Shown here: positions 22,301 through 36,767 of the stretch, one piece after another
Position numbering within the stretch: the first letter of the stretch is position 1
How the letters are laid out: every line of letters begins with the position of its first letter
Assembly: GCA_949318235.1 (NCBI GenBank)
Contig: OX439131.1
Coordinates: 33,642,930-33,706,929 of the forward strand
Length of the DNA: 64,000 nt
Direction: 5' to 3'
DNA from: Ecdyonurus torrentis
Lineage: Eukaryota > Arthropoda > Insecta > Ephemeroptera > Heptageniidae
The notes under the pieces: model-generated
What the model was told of the DNA's origin: nothing
The model's input: the letters and a program-made list of their open reading frames with translations, nothing else
Database searches by the model: none
Position numbers and translations under genes: made by a program

Positions 22301-25300
22301 TTGCCATCCAGCTTAAAGCCTACCAATGCCTGAAACACAGTAATATAGAAATTTTAATATTAAATTAATTTCCAGTAATAATATAATAGCAACCAAAAGT
22401 ATGACACAATAAATTTGCAACGCAGTTTCTCACCTTATAGTACCCTCCACACATATTCTGCATTGCCTGACTGAGATTGATATCTCTGCCATAAGGTCGC
22501 ACCTTGTTCTTCTTCTTCGGCTTGTTTTTCTTAGTGCTCCGTGACTTGAGATTCTCCAGTGCTACTTCCTGCTCTAGTAAGAAATTATCAGCACGAGATA
22601 ACGCAGATATAAGCCATCCATACAGGAACTCAAACAAATACCTAGAGATAAAATCAATTACCAGGATCAAATTAATACATGTCTTCTTTTTATACTATTT
22701 TATTGTAGTATATTGTGTACATACATTTTTATATTGCATTATTATTATTATGATGTTTGTTCCTTTTTTTTTTAATTGCCTGTTGTTTAATAAATAAGTA
22801 ATTTATATTTAGTGTAAGCTCATACTATCTCCCAATTTACCAATTTTTTCTAATCTATCTATATGTTTTTCTATCAAATCTTTTAATTGTTAATGTAAAC
22901 TTAAATTAATAATATTAATAAATTAATAAGATTTCTCAGCAACTTACCAGAAGATGTAATGGTACTCATGAGTACTGTACAATTCTAATTCAAAACCCGA
23001 CAGTAAGTACATAATCATTACTCGAAGAGTATGATATAGGATCCAAGTGCCAAGACATGCTAGATGAGGTCGAGGAGTGTCTGTTTTCATTGACAAATTG
23101 TGGAGAAATGCATCCACACGCTCCGCCTGAAAAATAACAATCATAAATACACACATTAATTTCTGAAATTATTCAACTCTTAATTATTGTTCATATGGTC
23201 TTAGTCACCATTGTCAGTACTGTATCTTATTTACCTCATCTTGTAGAGTTGCAAAGTCTTCTAATAAGTGTGCTAACTTGTCTCGTTGACGTGCACGATT
23301 ATGACCGCAGATTTGAACCAAACTACCTAGAGGACGCACACAGTGGCCGAAAAATGTATCCACGTATTCCTTAGCCTAGAACAGTTGCCACATAATTGTA
23401 ATCTGCATTGACTTTCAGATTAAATCAAAATAAGAAATAATATTAAAATCAATCTCTTGTAGGACATTCCATAAAATTACTTACAGGCGTAGAACACGTT
23501 GAACAAAAAAGTAGTGTAATATCCTAACAAACCTGAAAATCAACGTTAATTTTCAGTTTTGTTAGGATATTACACTACTTTTTTGTTGAAGGTGTTCTAC
23601 GACTTTACCTGCGGGTTATTCAAGATTGTAGATTTTGGCAAGAGAGATGGGGGATAGATAAAGTTTTTGGCAGAATCACGCAAAACGTCGGCAAAGTTGT
23701 GGACTCCCAGAACACGGTTACAATGAGGCAGATAAAGCAACTGAAGGATTGAGCGTGATAAGATACATGGGCTGCCACGGCTAAATTCCGAGAAGAAATC
23801 CTAAACAAGGAACATTGTAATAAATTATGACAGTAGACTAATTTTATTTAATTGCTTCATTTTCAACATACCAGAGCGCTATGAAATGATGTGTATGTGG
23901 TAATCCTACACACAATTTTGAGGCGACAGAGAAGTTCGTCAAAATACTCTAATGCATCTTCGCGACATTTTATTTTGGTGTACCGCGGGAAGGTGGGTGG
24001 TAGAAGTCTCTGGTTGACTAGTGGATCAAAGCCCATGATGGTTGGGTGGTCACCTGTATGACATGATTCATTAATACTGTGTACTTGACAAAATGCCATC
24101 AAGCAAGGACAAGTAGATCGTACAAAAAAAAAAAAAAAAAAAAAAAAAATTGAATATGATGAAATAATATTTTTGAAGATCATTGTATTTATGTATAATT
24201 TTTTTTTGACAGGGTTTCTTCTAATCTTCGCTATCTCTGTATGAGAGTCCTTTCCTTGGATTTTACCCAGTGCTGGGTGAGAATGAACATGATGATCGTC
24301 GGGGATGAGAATCTTAAAACAGTCTAGCAAATATAGTTTTTGTCTTTGTTTACATATTTATAAATGAAATAAAAGAGGAGTTACCTCTGCTGTTACCCTG
24401 GTTAGTTTGTGGCTGAGGTTGCACACCTCGGTGCACTGACTTCTGCAGCACTTGCAGGACCTCGGAGCAGCCTGCCAAATAGCGCTGTTGCTCGGATACC
24501 TGATCTCTACGTCCTAGTGTAATAAGTGCCTGGTAGAACTGCCGTGTGAACTTGATACGAGCCACCAGTGCTACTAAGTCCTCGTGCTACAAACAAAATG
24601 CAAAATGTTAATTTTGTGCATAAATAGACTATTAAAAATACTTTTCTATCTTTTTTATTATTGAAGGAAAAAACAAAACAAAAAAACACTTTATAATTAT
24701 TTTTATTATAATTTTGTTCCTTTGCAGGTGCCAGAACAACAAACAATCTATTTTATTATTTTATTTTTATGTAATTACTTGATAGTGCTTCAAAACGAGC
24801 TATCCTCTCTGATGCTTGAAATATGAAGACCAATACAGATAATTGTAAATAATATATGATTTATCCTATTTGTCTAAAAACTTCTTACCTCTTCTCTTGT
24901 GTCAGCTGTTCTTTCCTCCACTGCTCTGGTGCGCATGGTCTTGAGCCTGCGGTTTAGTTCCTCCTCTACCTCACGCAACATCCCCAAAGCGCGGCTTTCT
25001 GTCACGTCAGGTACAAGACGATACCCATACACCACAGGTTGGAAGTCTTCTTCTTCGAACACCATTGCTCTATAAACATGAAGATAATACTTAATTAACA
25101 CAAATAATATTCTACTTGCAATATTGGCAACTAAAATAACAACAGAATAGTATGCTACAAGCACACATATACACAACGTAACACATCATAATGATGTTAG
25201 TAAATCCTGTTCCCTTAAAAAAAAAAAAAAAAGAAAAAAAAGTTTACGAACATTGTTTTTGATTTATGTATAGTTAACTTACTTTGTAACAAATTCTTTA

Positions 25301-27702
25301 ATAAGATCAACAATCTTGAGAATAGCAATACTGAAAGCCTTGATTGGACGATCCTCTATCTGATATGGTTTGTGCAAGTAGAGGTTGGTGAATACTGTTT
25401 GTGCAAGAGAGTGACCCTCTAACCACGAGACAACACATGCTAGTGTAGAATCAATGATGCCAATTTGCTCTGGAGCTGTCAGATCTTGAAGCTTCAGGGT
25501 ACCAGCCTAAAAAATAATGTAATTAAGATTTTTTTTTTTAATTTTAATTGTATTATTTTGCCACATTATGTTATTGTACTACACCTTCTCAATTGTCACA
25601 TCAAGATATTATCTTATTGACAGTTACAATGGAAACCACACACATTGGGCAAACTGATTGTTTTTACCTCCACGGCTTGGTCGAAAGTGAGTGCTTTCTT
25701 ACTGCCTCGGTTACACATCATTCCTGCATCCATTTTAGGATCCATCATCTCAATTGCTGACATTGCCTCCAGTAAGCCAAATAGCTCATCATGCAATAGT
25801 TCACCAAGCTCCAGCTCTGGAAAACGTCAAGTTTTGCTATTGTTACATGCGATATTAATAAGTAAGTTACGTATGGTAAAATTGTACTAGTTATAGGCAT
25901 GCTTGCCGCAATTATCGGCAGGTGTTTGGTGCTTTTTTATAATACGTTCCACTCATTTGAGAGTTTTGAAATTTTTACACAAAAATAATTGCTTAAGAAT
26001 CTCTATTGTACATAAATTTCAAACCCCTAAAATTAGTGAAAGGCATTTAATTATTTAAAAAATGCAACTGCTGATAACTGTGGCCTGCCGATAACTAGTA
26101 CAATTGCCATACTACATTATATATAAAACACACACATACACACCAGATGTAGCATCATAGCATGTATATGTACCGTATGCATCTTATACTTTTCCACTTA
26201 CCTTTAACTTCTTCATGGAACTCTGCAGTGATGTCCACCCAGTTGTACTGTACATCAGGGTGAATGGGACTGGAAAGAGCATCCATTCCCATTGAAAACC
26301 TGTAAAATCAAAAGTAGACTTAAAATCGTCTCATCTCAAATCATCCATATTGGTACATATGTAATGTACTACATACAAAACAATGCAAAATGTAATATAT
26401 TACAGTATGTATGTGCATAGCAGTACACTGAGACTGTTTCCTAACAATATATAGCATTATGTATAGATAAATAAAATATGTGGATAACTTTAAGGTTCTG
26501 CAGGAAGACTTACTAAAAATTGAAAAAAGTAAGAGGGTAAATGTTGATGAATGTATTTATAAAATTGATAATGTAGGACTGGGGGATGTTAATGAATATA
26601 AGTACAGTCAACTGGGGTGACTTTGAACACCCAATTATCTCTGTCTTGGGGGCCTCGTTTTAGATTTTTTTTTTCAAATTTGTATTTAATCTTAATGACA
26701 TGTTTCAAATTTTTGAAATGAGTGCCCAATAAAGTAGAGATAAATGGGTGTTCAAAGTCACCCCGGGCATTCAAAGTCACCCAAGTCGATTGTACTTTGG
26801 AGTATGAATTCATCGTTCTATGAAATGGGAGGTTCATATAAAAGCAGTAGAAGCAACAGCTAGCAAAAATCTTGATTTTGTGATGAGGAATTTAAAAGGG
26901 GCAAGATGGGAGATTAGGAGTGATGCATACAAAACCATGGTTTATTAGGCCAATGATTAAATATGGTTGTATTTGGATCCATATTTAGTGAAAGACAAGA
27001 AGGAATTAGAGGGGGTACAAAGGAGAGCAGCTAGAAGGGTGTTGGGCAAAAATATGAGGTGGAGAAAAGAAGGTGATACTTACTATTATGATAGTGTCAC
27101 AAATATATGGTATATATGTATACGGGAACTAAAACAGGAGGACCTAGAGGGACGCAGGAGGGAGAGGAGACTCACAGCGATGTATAAAATTGTTAGAAGG
27201 TACAAGGGATGGATGGAGATAAGAGGGAAACTTACAGAAGGGACGTATATGGGAGAGGGGTGATCACAATAAGAAATACAATAGAATGGTAACACTAATC
27301 AGTGAATGATGCAAAGCATTCGTTCATCTCTATATGACGGTGAAGGACTGGAATGGACTACATACCAATGAATTTGGTAAACAGTGATACTTTTAAGTCA
27401 TTTAGTATATACTTAAAAAATCTATTGTGGGGAAACAGTGAGCCATCGCAGCTGGGTCTGCATTTGTTCACTTAAAATCTAAATCTAAAAAAATCTAGCA
27501 GCAAGTGCACCAGCAACATTGGGCATTTTGAAGTGCAAAATATCAAGATTTCTTTGAAAATGTCAAATATTTTTTTTTGGAGAAATAGAAACCTAGCTAA
27601 GATATTTAAATAATGATATTGCACAAAATCAAAGTTAAAATTATCTTACCCATCCTTTTGGTCATCGTCAGTATCAGGAGAGCTTTCCTCTCTTGACGCC
27701 AT
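19376..27702 (-). CDS. NAA35: N-alpha-acetyltransferase 35, NatC auxiliary subunit, 13 exons
   Basis: Minus-strand exons in transcript order: 27650-27702, 26202-26299, 25668-25816, 25283-25506, 24889-25069, 24385-24586, 23872-24053, 23609-23800, 23235-23375, 22948-23126, 22434-22641, 22066-22329 and 19376-19516. They encode 737 residues, against about 725 in human. The product is the Mak10-type scaffold of NatC, which acetylates nascent protein N-termini at ribosomes. Diagnostic blocks are [15 protein letters not shown] (exon 3), [10 protein letters not shown] (exon 4), [12 protein letters not shown] (exon 7), [11 protein letters not shown] (exon 9), [12 protein letters not shown] (exon 10), a lysine-rich [13 protein letters not shown] tract (exon 11), [10 protein letters not shown] (exon 12) and [15 protein letters not shown] (last exon). 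All splice sites are GT-AG with consistent phase. Its introns are rich in transposons: a LINE in intron 1 and a hammerhead-bearing element in the last intron. Confidence 0.96.
19627..19893. repeat. Foldback element in last NAA35 intron, family also at 43384
   Basis: Inverted arms begin near AGAAAATAGTAGAGCAAAATTAGTGC and end near TTTCTCTCTACTATTTTCT. The interior holds ACTGGTTTCAGGCCATGAGTAAGTCTGATG, which recurs in the copy at 43384-43728 as ACCGGTCTAAGGCCAAGAGTAAGTCTGAT. A partial third copy, right arm only, is near 52946-52995. Non-coding. Confidence 0.65.
20837..21064. repeat. ATCGAT foldback element inserted in the left arm
   Basis: Termini ATATCGATC and GATCGATAT bound a 228-bp palindrome. 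Its arms carry short direct repeats of GATAGGCCTTTTGCTT-like units (GCAAAAGGC, then TATCTCGTTTTTTGTCAGTG). The other arm of the host element reads TATGCGTATGTAAAG uninterrupted, so the pre-insertion site is visible. Related copies are at 55501-55706 and possibly 52333-52541. Confidence 0.8.
21186..21248 (-). ncRNA. Hammerhead ribozyme, minus strand, stem II damaged
   Basis: Read on the minus strand, GCCATG precedes the core CTGATGA (21226-21232). Next come GTCC, loop CAGTAA and GCAC, then the GAAA core, a very short stem III, GTC and CATGGC. Stem I (GCCATG/CATGGC) is intact, with TCTC/GAGA pairing further out. Stem II has a C-C mismatch, because GGAC of the sister copy is GCAC here. Cleavage would be expected between 21200 and 21199, but the damaged stem II may weaken activity. 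It is in the sense direction of NAA35. Confidence 0.7.
21521..21528 (+). promoter_or_regulatory. TATA box of the hammerhead element (right copy)
   Basis: TATAAATA in a GC-rich setting (GCGGG before it, GCCGCAGCCC after it), about 90 bp upstream of the plus-strand hammerhead. The related element in AK6 has TATATAA in the same setting at 31026-31032. This shared layout supports a real internal promoter. Confidence 0.5.
21602..21665 (+). ncRNA. Hammerhead ribozyme, type I with short stem III
   Basis: Core CTGATGA is at 21618-21624. Stem II GTCC/GGAC with loop CAGTAA is at 21625-21638, and GAAA at 21639-21642. Stem III is only ACA/TGT around a 2-nt turn. The cleavage triplet GTC is at 21648-21650. 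Stem I, GCCATG (21612-21617) with CATGGC (21651-21656), continues outward as TCTC with GAGA. Every invariant core base is present. Such a short stem III usually needs a dimer to fold well, as in other mobile-element hammerheads. It lies antisense to NAA35. Confidence 0.88.
22812..22890 (+). repeat. Fragment of the hammerhead-element tail
   Basis: The segment GTGTAAGCTCATACTATCTC, followed by CCAATTT and ATCTATCTATATG, repeats the 3' tail of the element at 20650-21881 (in inverse near 20710-20790). It sits alone in NAA35 intron 11 (22642-22947) with no hammerhead. A similar isolated tail lies at about 40411-40475. Confidence 0.7.
23487..23600. repeat. Short foldback abutting a NAA35 splice donor
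   Basis: GTAGAACACGTTGAACAAAA at 23487 pairs with TTTTGTTGAAGGTGTTCTAC ending at 23600, with a short spacer. In the NAA35 (minus) direction the palindrome starts immediately after the donor GTAAAGTC (23608-23601) of intron 8. Confidence 0.8.
25884..26112. repeat. Foldback element of the TAGTTATCGGCAGG family
   Basis: ATTGTACTAGTTATAGGCATG at the left and CCTGCCGATAACTAGTACAAT at the right form inverted ends in NAA35 intron 2. The same terminal motif (GTACTAGTTATCGGCAGG) marks the nested elements at 28240-29925. A more distant relative lies at 37560-37792. Confidence 0.75.
26450..27440 (+). pseudogene. Decayed CR1/L2-like LINE reverse transcriptase 3' part
   Basis: The plus-strand translation shows LQEDLLKIE, an EYKYFGV block (interrupted by another insertion), then VIRNLKGA-like, [40 protein letters not shown] and a final VKDWNGL block. 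This matches the C-terminal half of non-LTR retrotransposon polymerases of CR1/L2 type. Frameshifts and stops break it. It is 5'-truncated and lies antisense in NAA35 intron 1 (26300-27649). Confidence 0.8.
26605..26792. mobile_element. Tc1/mariner-type MITE inserted in the LINE
   Basis: Inverted termini CAGTCAACTGGGGTGACTTTG and (in inverse) CAATCGACTTGGGTGACTTTG are flanked by TA on both sides (26603-26604 and 26793-26794). Removing the insert and one TA restores the LINE reading EYKYFGV, which fits the family consensus Y-LGV. Non-coding. Confidence 0.85.
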
Positions 27703-28004
27703 GATTGACAGCTACAGCTGATCAAATTGCGACGTTGCCGATGTTTCCAAACATTAAAGTCGTGTTTCCGGTCACTGTGACGTCTGTGACACACGTTTTT
27801 ATTATTTGACGGCAATTAAAAATCACATTACGTTGATATTAACAAGCACGGTGCGGTAATTAACTTGCTAACGCATTGCAAAAACTTACTAAGAAAAAAA
27901 AATACTAAATTTTTTGCTTGCAAAGGTACTGTAATTAAACAATATTGTATATTTTTGAAGTCATACCTCAAGCCACGTGCTTTGTTTTGGCTACTATATT
28001 AGCC
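27703..28004. promoter_or_regulatory. Divergent promoter region NAA35 / AK6
   Basis: The two start codons face away from each other across 302 bp. The region has a CRE-like TGACGT (in CACTGTGACGTCTGTGACAC, near 27772-27791) and no TATA box at a clear position for either gene. A shared bidirectional promoter is inferred from the spacing. Confidence 0.5.
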
Positions 28005-32467
<4,463 letters not shown>

Positions 32468-33524
32468 TAGTGATAGCTGTGTATTATATTGTATGGACTC
32501 TTGCATGATAGGCTAGTTCCAACCTTCAGGACTCTGGGGACAAGACAGTGGAACCTCAGGTAACTTGCCTCAAAATAGTAATAATCCTCAATATGTAAAG
32601 AAATTGCATTTAAGCTTTCAAAACTGATTATTGAGGCAAAAAATTAGTTGTATTTTTTTTTTAAAGCTTTGCTTTATTAAAATTTAAGTCCTATGAGTTT
32701 CTATATGGTTTGTTAATACTAAATCACAGTTCCACTAAGATAAAATAACTAAATAACAAAATTAAGTCAAAGCCGGAGTCATAACTCACTCTGTTTCTCT
32801 TGGAGTTTAGTACCAAAAGCTATCAAATATGTGTTTTAGCTTTTTATCTCTAGGTTAGCAAGATTATCAACAAACGTTATGGGATTCTCTTCACTGTAGT
32901 AAGGCTCTAGCTGGTTTTCTCCTATCCTTTTCTTTCAAATTTATAATACCTAACCTCAATGCTTTATTTTCCTTAATACCTTTAAGTCAAAATTCATTAA
33001 TTTATTATTTAAGATTTCTTGGTGCACTAAAAGCATATTTATTTATTTTAAAGTTTCAACAAGAGCGAGAGAGAGAAAAAAAAAAGCTTACCAAAGCTTG
33101 CAACATGGTATAGAGTTCTGTCATGAAATTCAATGGTATTTTCAAAAATACATTTAAGTCAGTAACATATTTTTAAAATTGAGAAAGGAAAATAACAACT
33201 TCAATAAATAAAAAATAGGCTCTATTAAAATGCGCAAGATCTATAGGCCTACAGTATACCTGTATATTGACTATCACGGATAGTACTAAACAGCCCCCAG
33301 CCTTTTTGTATTGTTCAAATTTAAATCGTAATATCACCACAGTACAAATTTGAAAAAAAAAAAAAAAAAAAAAAAAAAATTAAGACTAACACCCTCGTAA
33401 TGTGCACATATCGGACAATAAATGTGTCAAGTTTTAAATTTTCAATTGTAAAGTTAAAAATCCAAGCGGCTGTTTACTATCTGTGATAATCGATATATAT
33501 TTCTTAGGACCTTATAGGACTGGT
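32468..33524. other. AK6 3' region and spacer
   Basis: AT-rich sequence after the AK6 stop codon, presumably with the 3' UTR. A poly-A run occurs near 33354-33379. No gene, RNA or long palindrome was recognised. Confidence 0.5.
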
Positions 33525-34100
33525 CAGTGGCGTAACTACCAGGGGGGGAGAGGGGGGAGTTCCCCCGGGCCCGTCGACTTCTGGGGGCCCGTTGGCTTCT
33601 GGGGGGGCCCGTTGATGCTTGGCGCAAAAAAAAAAAAATATATATATAACAATACTACATTGATAAAATTAAATTTTATGTTGAAAAACAGTATTTGAAA
33701 GTTAAGGTGGATCAATCAAATAATATGCATTTTGTGACAGAGGGTATTAATATTAACTACATTTTTGAACTGTCACTGCACCTTCTAATTAAATTTTCTA
33801 TAATTGTCTTCTTCAAATATCCTGTGTATTTTTTCTATTTATAGCAAAAATTAATTATTGATAAAAATTAAAATCATGTATGATAGACCATTTTAAGTTT
33901 TTTTTTTTTTTTTTTCATGTTATAGTGACACTTTTTAATTTTCATTTTAAAAAATTGCTTAAAATTTCAGTGCCACGCCCCCTTTTCCAAAATTTTTCGC
34001 CTGCGGCGCACAACCCCCCCTTCTCCACGGCACTGTCCCCCTTCCGGGGGGCCCGTGTCAGATTTTTTCCCCTGGCCAAATTTTTGAAGTTACGCCACTG
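33525..34100. mobile_element. hAT-type non-autonomous element with 8-bp target duplication
   Basis: Termini CAGTGGCGTAACT and AGTTACGCCACTG are perfect inverted repeats. They are flanked by the 8-bp direct repeat GGACTGGT (33517-33524 and 34101-34108), the hallmark of hAT transposition. Subterminal G-rich and C-rich runs (GGGGGCCCGTTG-like units) flank an AT-rich centre. No transposase is present. Confidence 0.92.
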
Positions 34101-35335
34101 GGACTGGTTGTGGAATTTGTTATATTTTTGTTTTTGCTAACAGGTTAATTGATATCCTGCAATATCATTCAAGAAATAATGATAATTTAGGTAGCAATTT
34201 TGCTTATATTATTAAACTCCATAGAGGTTCCAACATGGTTTATATATTATATACAGTGGTTTTATTCCACAAAATACCCCCTTGTTTCAGTGACATTAAT
34301 GAATTGTGATACTTTTTGCTATTTCAAAGTAATTCAAAGTCTGCATTAAGTACATCTTTACATCATTTATTTTGAAACATTTTACAAAATGATTGGTGTT
34401 ATGTACTATATTTTTCCCAGTGAATGGCAATCAAATATAATACATCCTGTGTTACAATCTGTAGTAGAATTTAACCTAGTTAACACATGAATGTGTATGT
34501 GATTTGCTTTCTATAAAATAAAAATTAAGTCATGTTTACATTAATAAACCTTCACATGAATATAGTGATGATTTTTTATTTACTGAAGACGAGGGAGGCA
34601 TTATTATTTTTATGAACAAGTCTAGTATAGACTTCGTAAAGAAACAGATTGGAAAATATTAATAAAATACATATTATATTAAATTTAGTATCTGCTAGAT
34701 TTATTTGCATTTATCAATGAAAATAGTTATAAAAAATTAAGAATTCATATATATATTTTTTTTTTAAAGTTGTATATTTTTTAAATTTAAATTCAGTCAT
34801 GAACAGCTAAGTTAGTGTGTGGAAATGTGTGTGTGAGAGAAAGGGAGAGATGTTCTATTTTATGTATTAAACCTTTAAGACCCTCGCAGCTGTCTTATTT
34901 TATTTAGTACCAAATTAATGTAAGAAAATAAGCTGCTGTGATTGGCTGAGAGTCGACTCTCAGCCAATCACAGCGGCTTATTTTTTAAATTTAATTTAGT
35001 ACTAACAAGTAAATAAAATAAGACAACTGCACGGGTCTTTATTTTTAAAACGAACACTTCAAATTTAATATTCATGCAATAGGCTTGTCAGTCAACCTGT
35101 TACGCCCCCCCCCCCCCCCCCCCCAATGGTTACCTTGAATAATTTTTTCATGTTCCGCTACACACGCACACTCACACACACACACAAGGTTTTGCAATCC
35201 TAGTTCAACCACACACATAATCATGATGCTACACTTCCTTTTTAGAGTAAGCCAACAACACTTCTTGCTAAATTTGGATCAATATTTTAATATTTAGCAA
35301 ATTGATAAATTCTATGGCAAATAGATAATATTATT
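34101..35335. other. Spacer between AK6 and HSCB
   Basis: AT-rich spacer with one palindromic element (34877-35039) and a C run (35106-35124). No gene was recognised. Confidence 0.5.
34877..35039. repeat. Foldback with a long perfect central hairpin
   Basis: Termini AAGACCC and GGGTCTT enclose arms with CTGTCTTATTTTATTTA. The centre is a spacer-free palindrome in which GTGATTGGCTGAGAGTC is followed at once by GACTCTCAGCCAATCAC. Each side carries an ATTGGCTG box. Confidence 0.8.
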
Positions 35336-36354
35336 TCACGCAACAATTCCTAATTTCTGCTTTGCTTCTTTAATTTTTTCCACAAAGCTACAGTAGTACT
35401 TCATTTTACTGAGTAGCATCTTGGCTTCTTGTAGGTCCTTCTCTAGAAAGGCCTTGTCAATTTGTCTGGAACAGTTACAGTAATATAACAATAAATAAAA
35501 ATAATAAATGCTCAAATGCTGGCTTAAAAATTAAAAACTTCAGAAAAAAGCTAAAATGAAAATGCTTGTTCCCAAAATTTGACTAATTCAAAAGGATCTT
35601 ATTGATGAAATAGCTTATTCAAAGTGTTTGTTTCTTAAATTATACCCAATCTTAAAAATATAATTAATTTCTATAACACACAAGGTACAGTATAATATAC
35701 TTTTAGTTACAATGCACATACTTGGAAAGATTATCTATTATAACTTGGTTTTCCGAAGCTAGCCTGAGAACAGTGTTTGTGTCATTTGTTTCTGCTAACT
35801 CCTCATTGAGTTCCATGATTTCTGCTAGGAAGACTGGATCAAGCTGCACAGAACCTTCTTCAATACTGATACCATCTAGTTGCAGCAAATACAGGCCTCT
35901 TTCTAGTGGGCTCAACAATGTGGAATATGCCTCGTTGACAAGAGATGAGTACGTTTCTGAGACAGCTAGCTCCTCCTGGTTAAGAAAAGCAGGGATTTAA
36001 TTTATTAGGTAATCACAAACTTTGAGAGTAACTTACCTTATCTTTATTACCAAAACGATCTGGATGGAGTATATTCTGTAGCTTACGGAACTTTGCCGTA
36101 AGCTCGGAGGGTTGTAAGCTGTATTGACGTTCAACTCCCATCACATCAAAATAAGTAGATTTTTTGTCAGGCTCCTGCAGAACACTACATTTATCACAGA
36201 ATAAGCTATCTGACTTTTGGGCTCCACATTTCCAACATTTGATAGTTTTTGAATCTGCAAACAATAGTCTATTGCATTTCACTACGGTCAACTGTTTGAT
36301 TGCTTCATTGATTCCTAAATTTTTAAAAGCTTGACTAGTGACATGACGCAGCAT
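35336..36354 (-). CDS. HSCB: Iron-sulfur cluster co-chaperone HSCB (mitochondrial J-protein), three exons
   Basis: Minus-strand exons 36037-36354, 35722-35975 and 35336-35465 encode 233 residues (235 in human). HSCB is the J-domain partner that links the Fe-S scaffold ISCU to the Hsp70 HSPA9. Start ATG at 36354-36352 gives MLRHVTSQAFKNLG, a plausible mitochondrial targeting peptide. The metazoan N-terminal metal site is CWKCG (Cys40, Cys43) and CDKC (Cys53, Cys56). The J-domain HPD is at residues 97-99 (LHPDRF), preceded by TYFDVMGVERQYSL. The C-terminal HSCB domain carries SPLERGLYLLQL and EIMELNEEL, the expected ISCU-binding face. A TTG two codons upstream is in frame but is not the start. 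It is divergently paired with PDIA3, 413 bp away. Confidence 0.95.
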
Positions 36355-36767
36355 TTTCAATTAAAATAGTTACTTATTATTATATAGCACTAAATAAACA
36401 TTACTTGACGTCAAAATTTTAAGTTTTAAGCATGTTATTTACTATTTACATACTGATATTTCTCTGACCTTTAGAAAAACACCTGATTTTCGAAAATTTA
36501 AAGGGCCAATGTCCTAAAACTTGTTTGAATGTGCTGTAGGGCGCAGCACTTACCAGCCAACAATTTCTACATTTTACCACTACACGAGCCAATCAAATTT
36601 CGACAACACAGCGACGGCGTTTATGATTGGTCAGCCACCGGCACACGACAGCCAGCCACGTCCTGCCCGGTGTCTGTCCTTTTTCGTTGCTGAAGTCGGC
36701 TGAAAATCTGGCAATCTAAATTTGTGTGTGTCTGTGGCCATTATCTCTACCTTAGACAATTTGTAAA
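36355..36767. promoter_or_regulatory. Divergent promoter region HSCB / PDIA3
   Basis: 413 bp between opposing start codons. On the PDIA3 side it has CCAAT at 36589, an inverted CCAAT (ATTGG) at 36626-36630, and CCACGTCC at 36656. CCACGTC resembles the core bound by XBP1/ATF6-type factors, and a CCAAT with a nearby CCACG recalls ER-stress elements. The spacing here does not match the classic CCAAT-N9-CCACG element. Stress regulation is plausible for a PDI gene but unproven. Confidence 0.45.

Noticed and set aside
23863..24330. 155-codon minus-strand open frame around NAA35 exon 7
   Set aside because: Only 23872-24053 is coding by homology and phase. The upstream part is intron read-through with a poly-A run.
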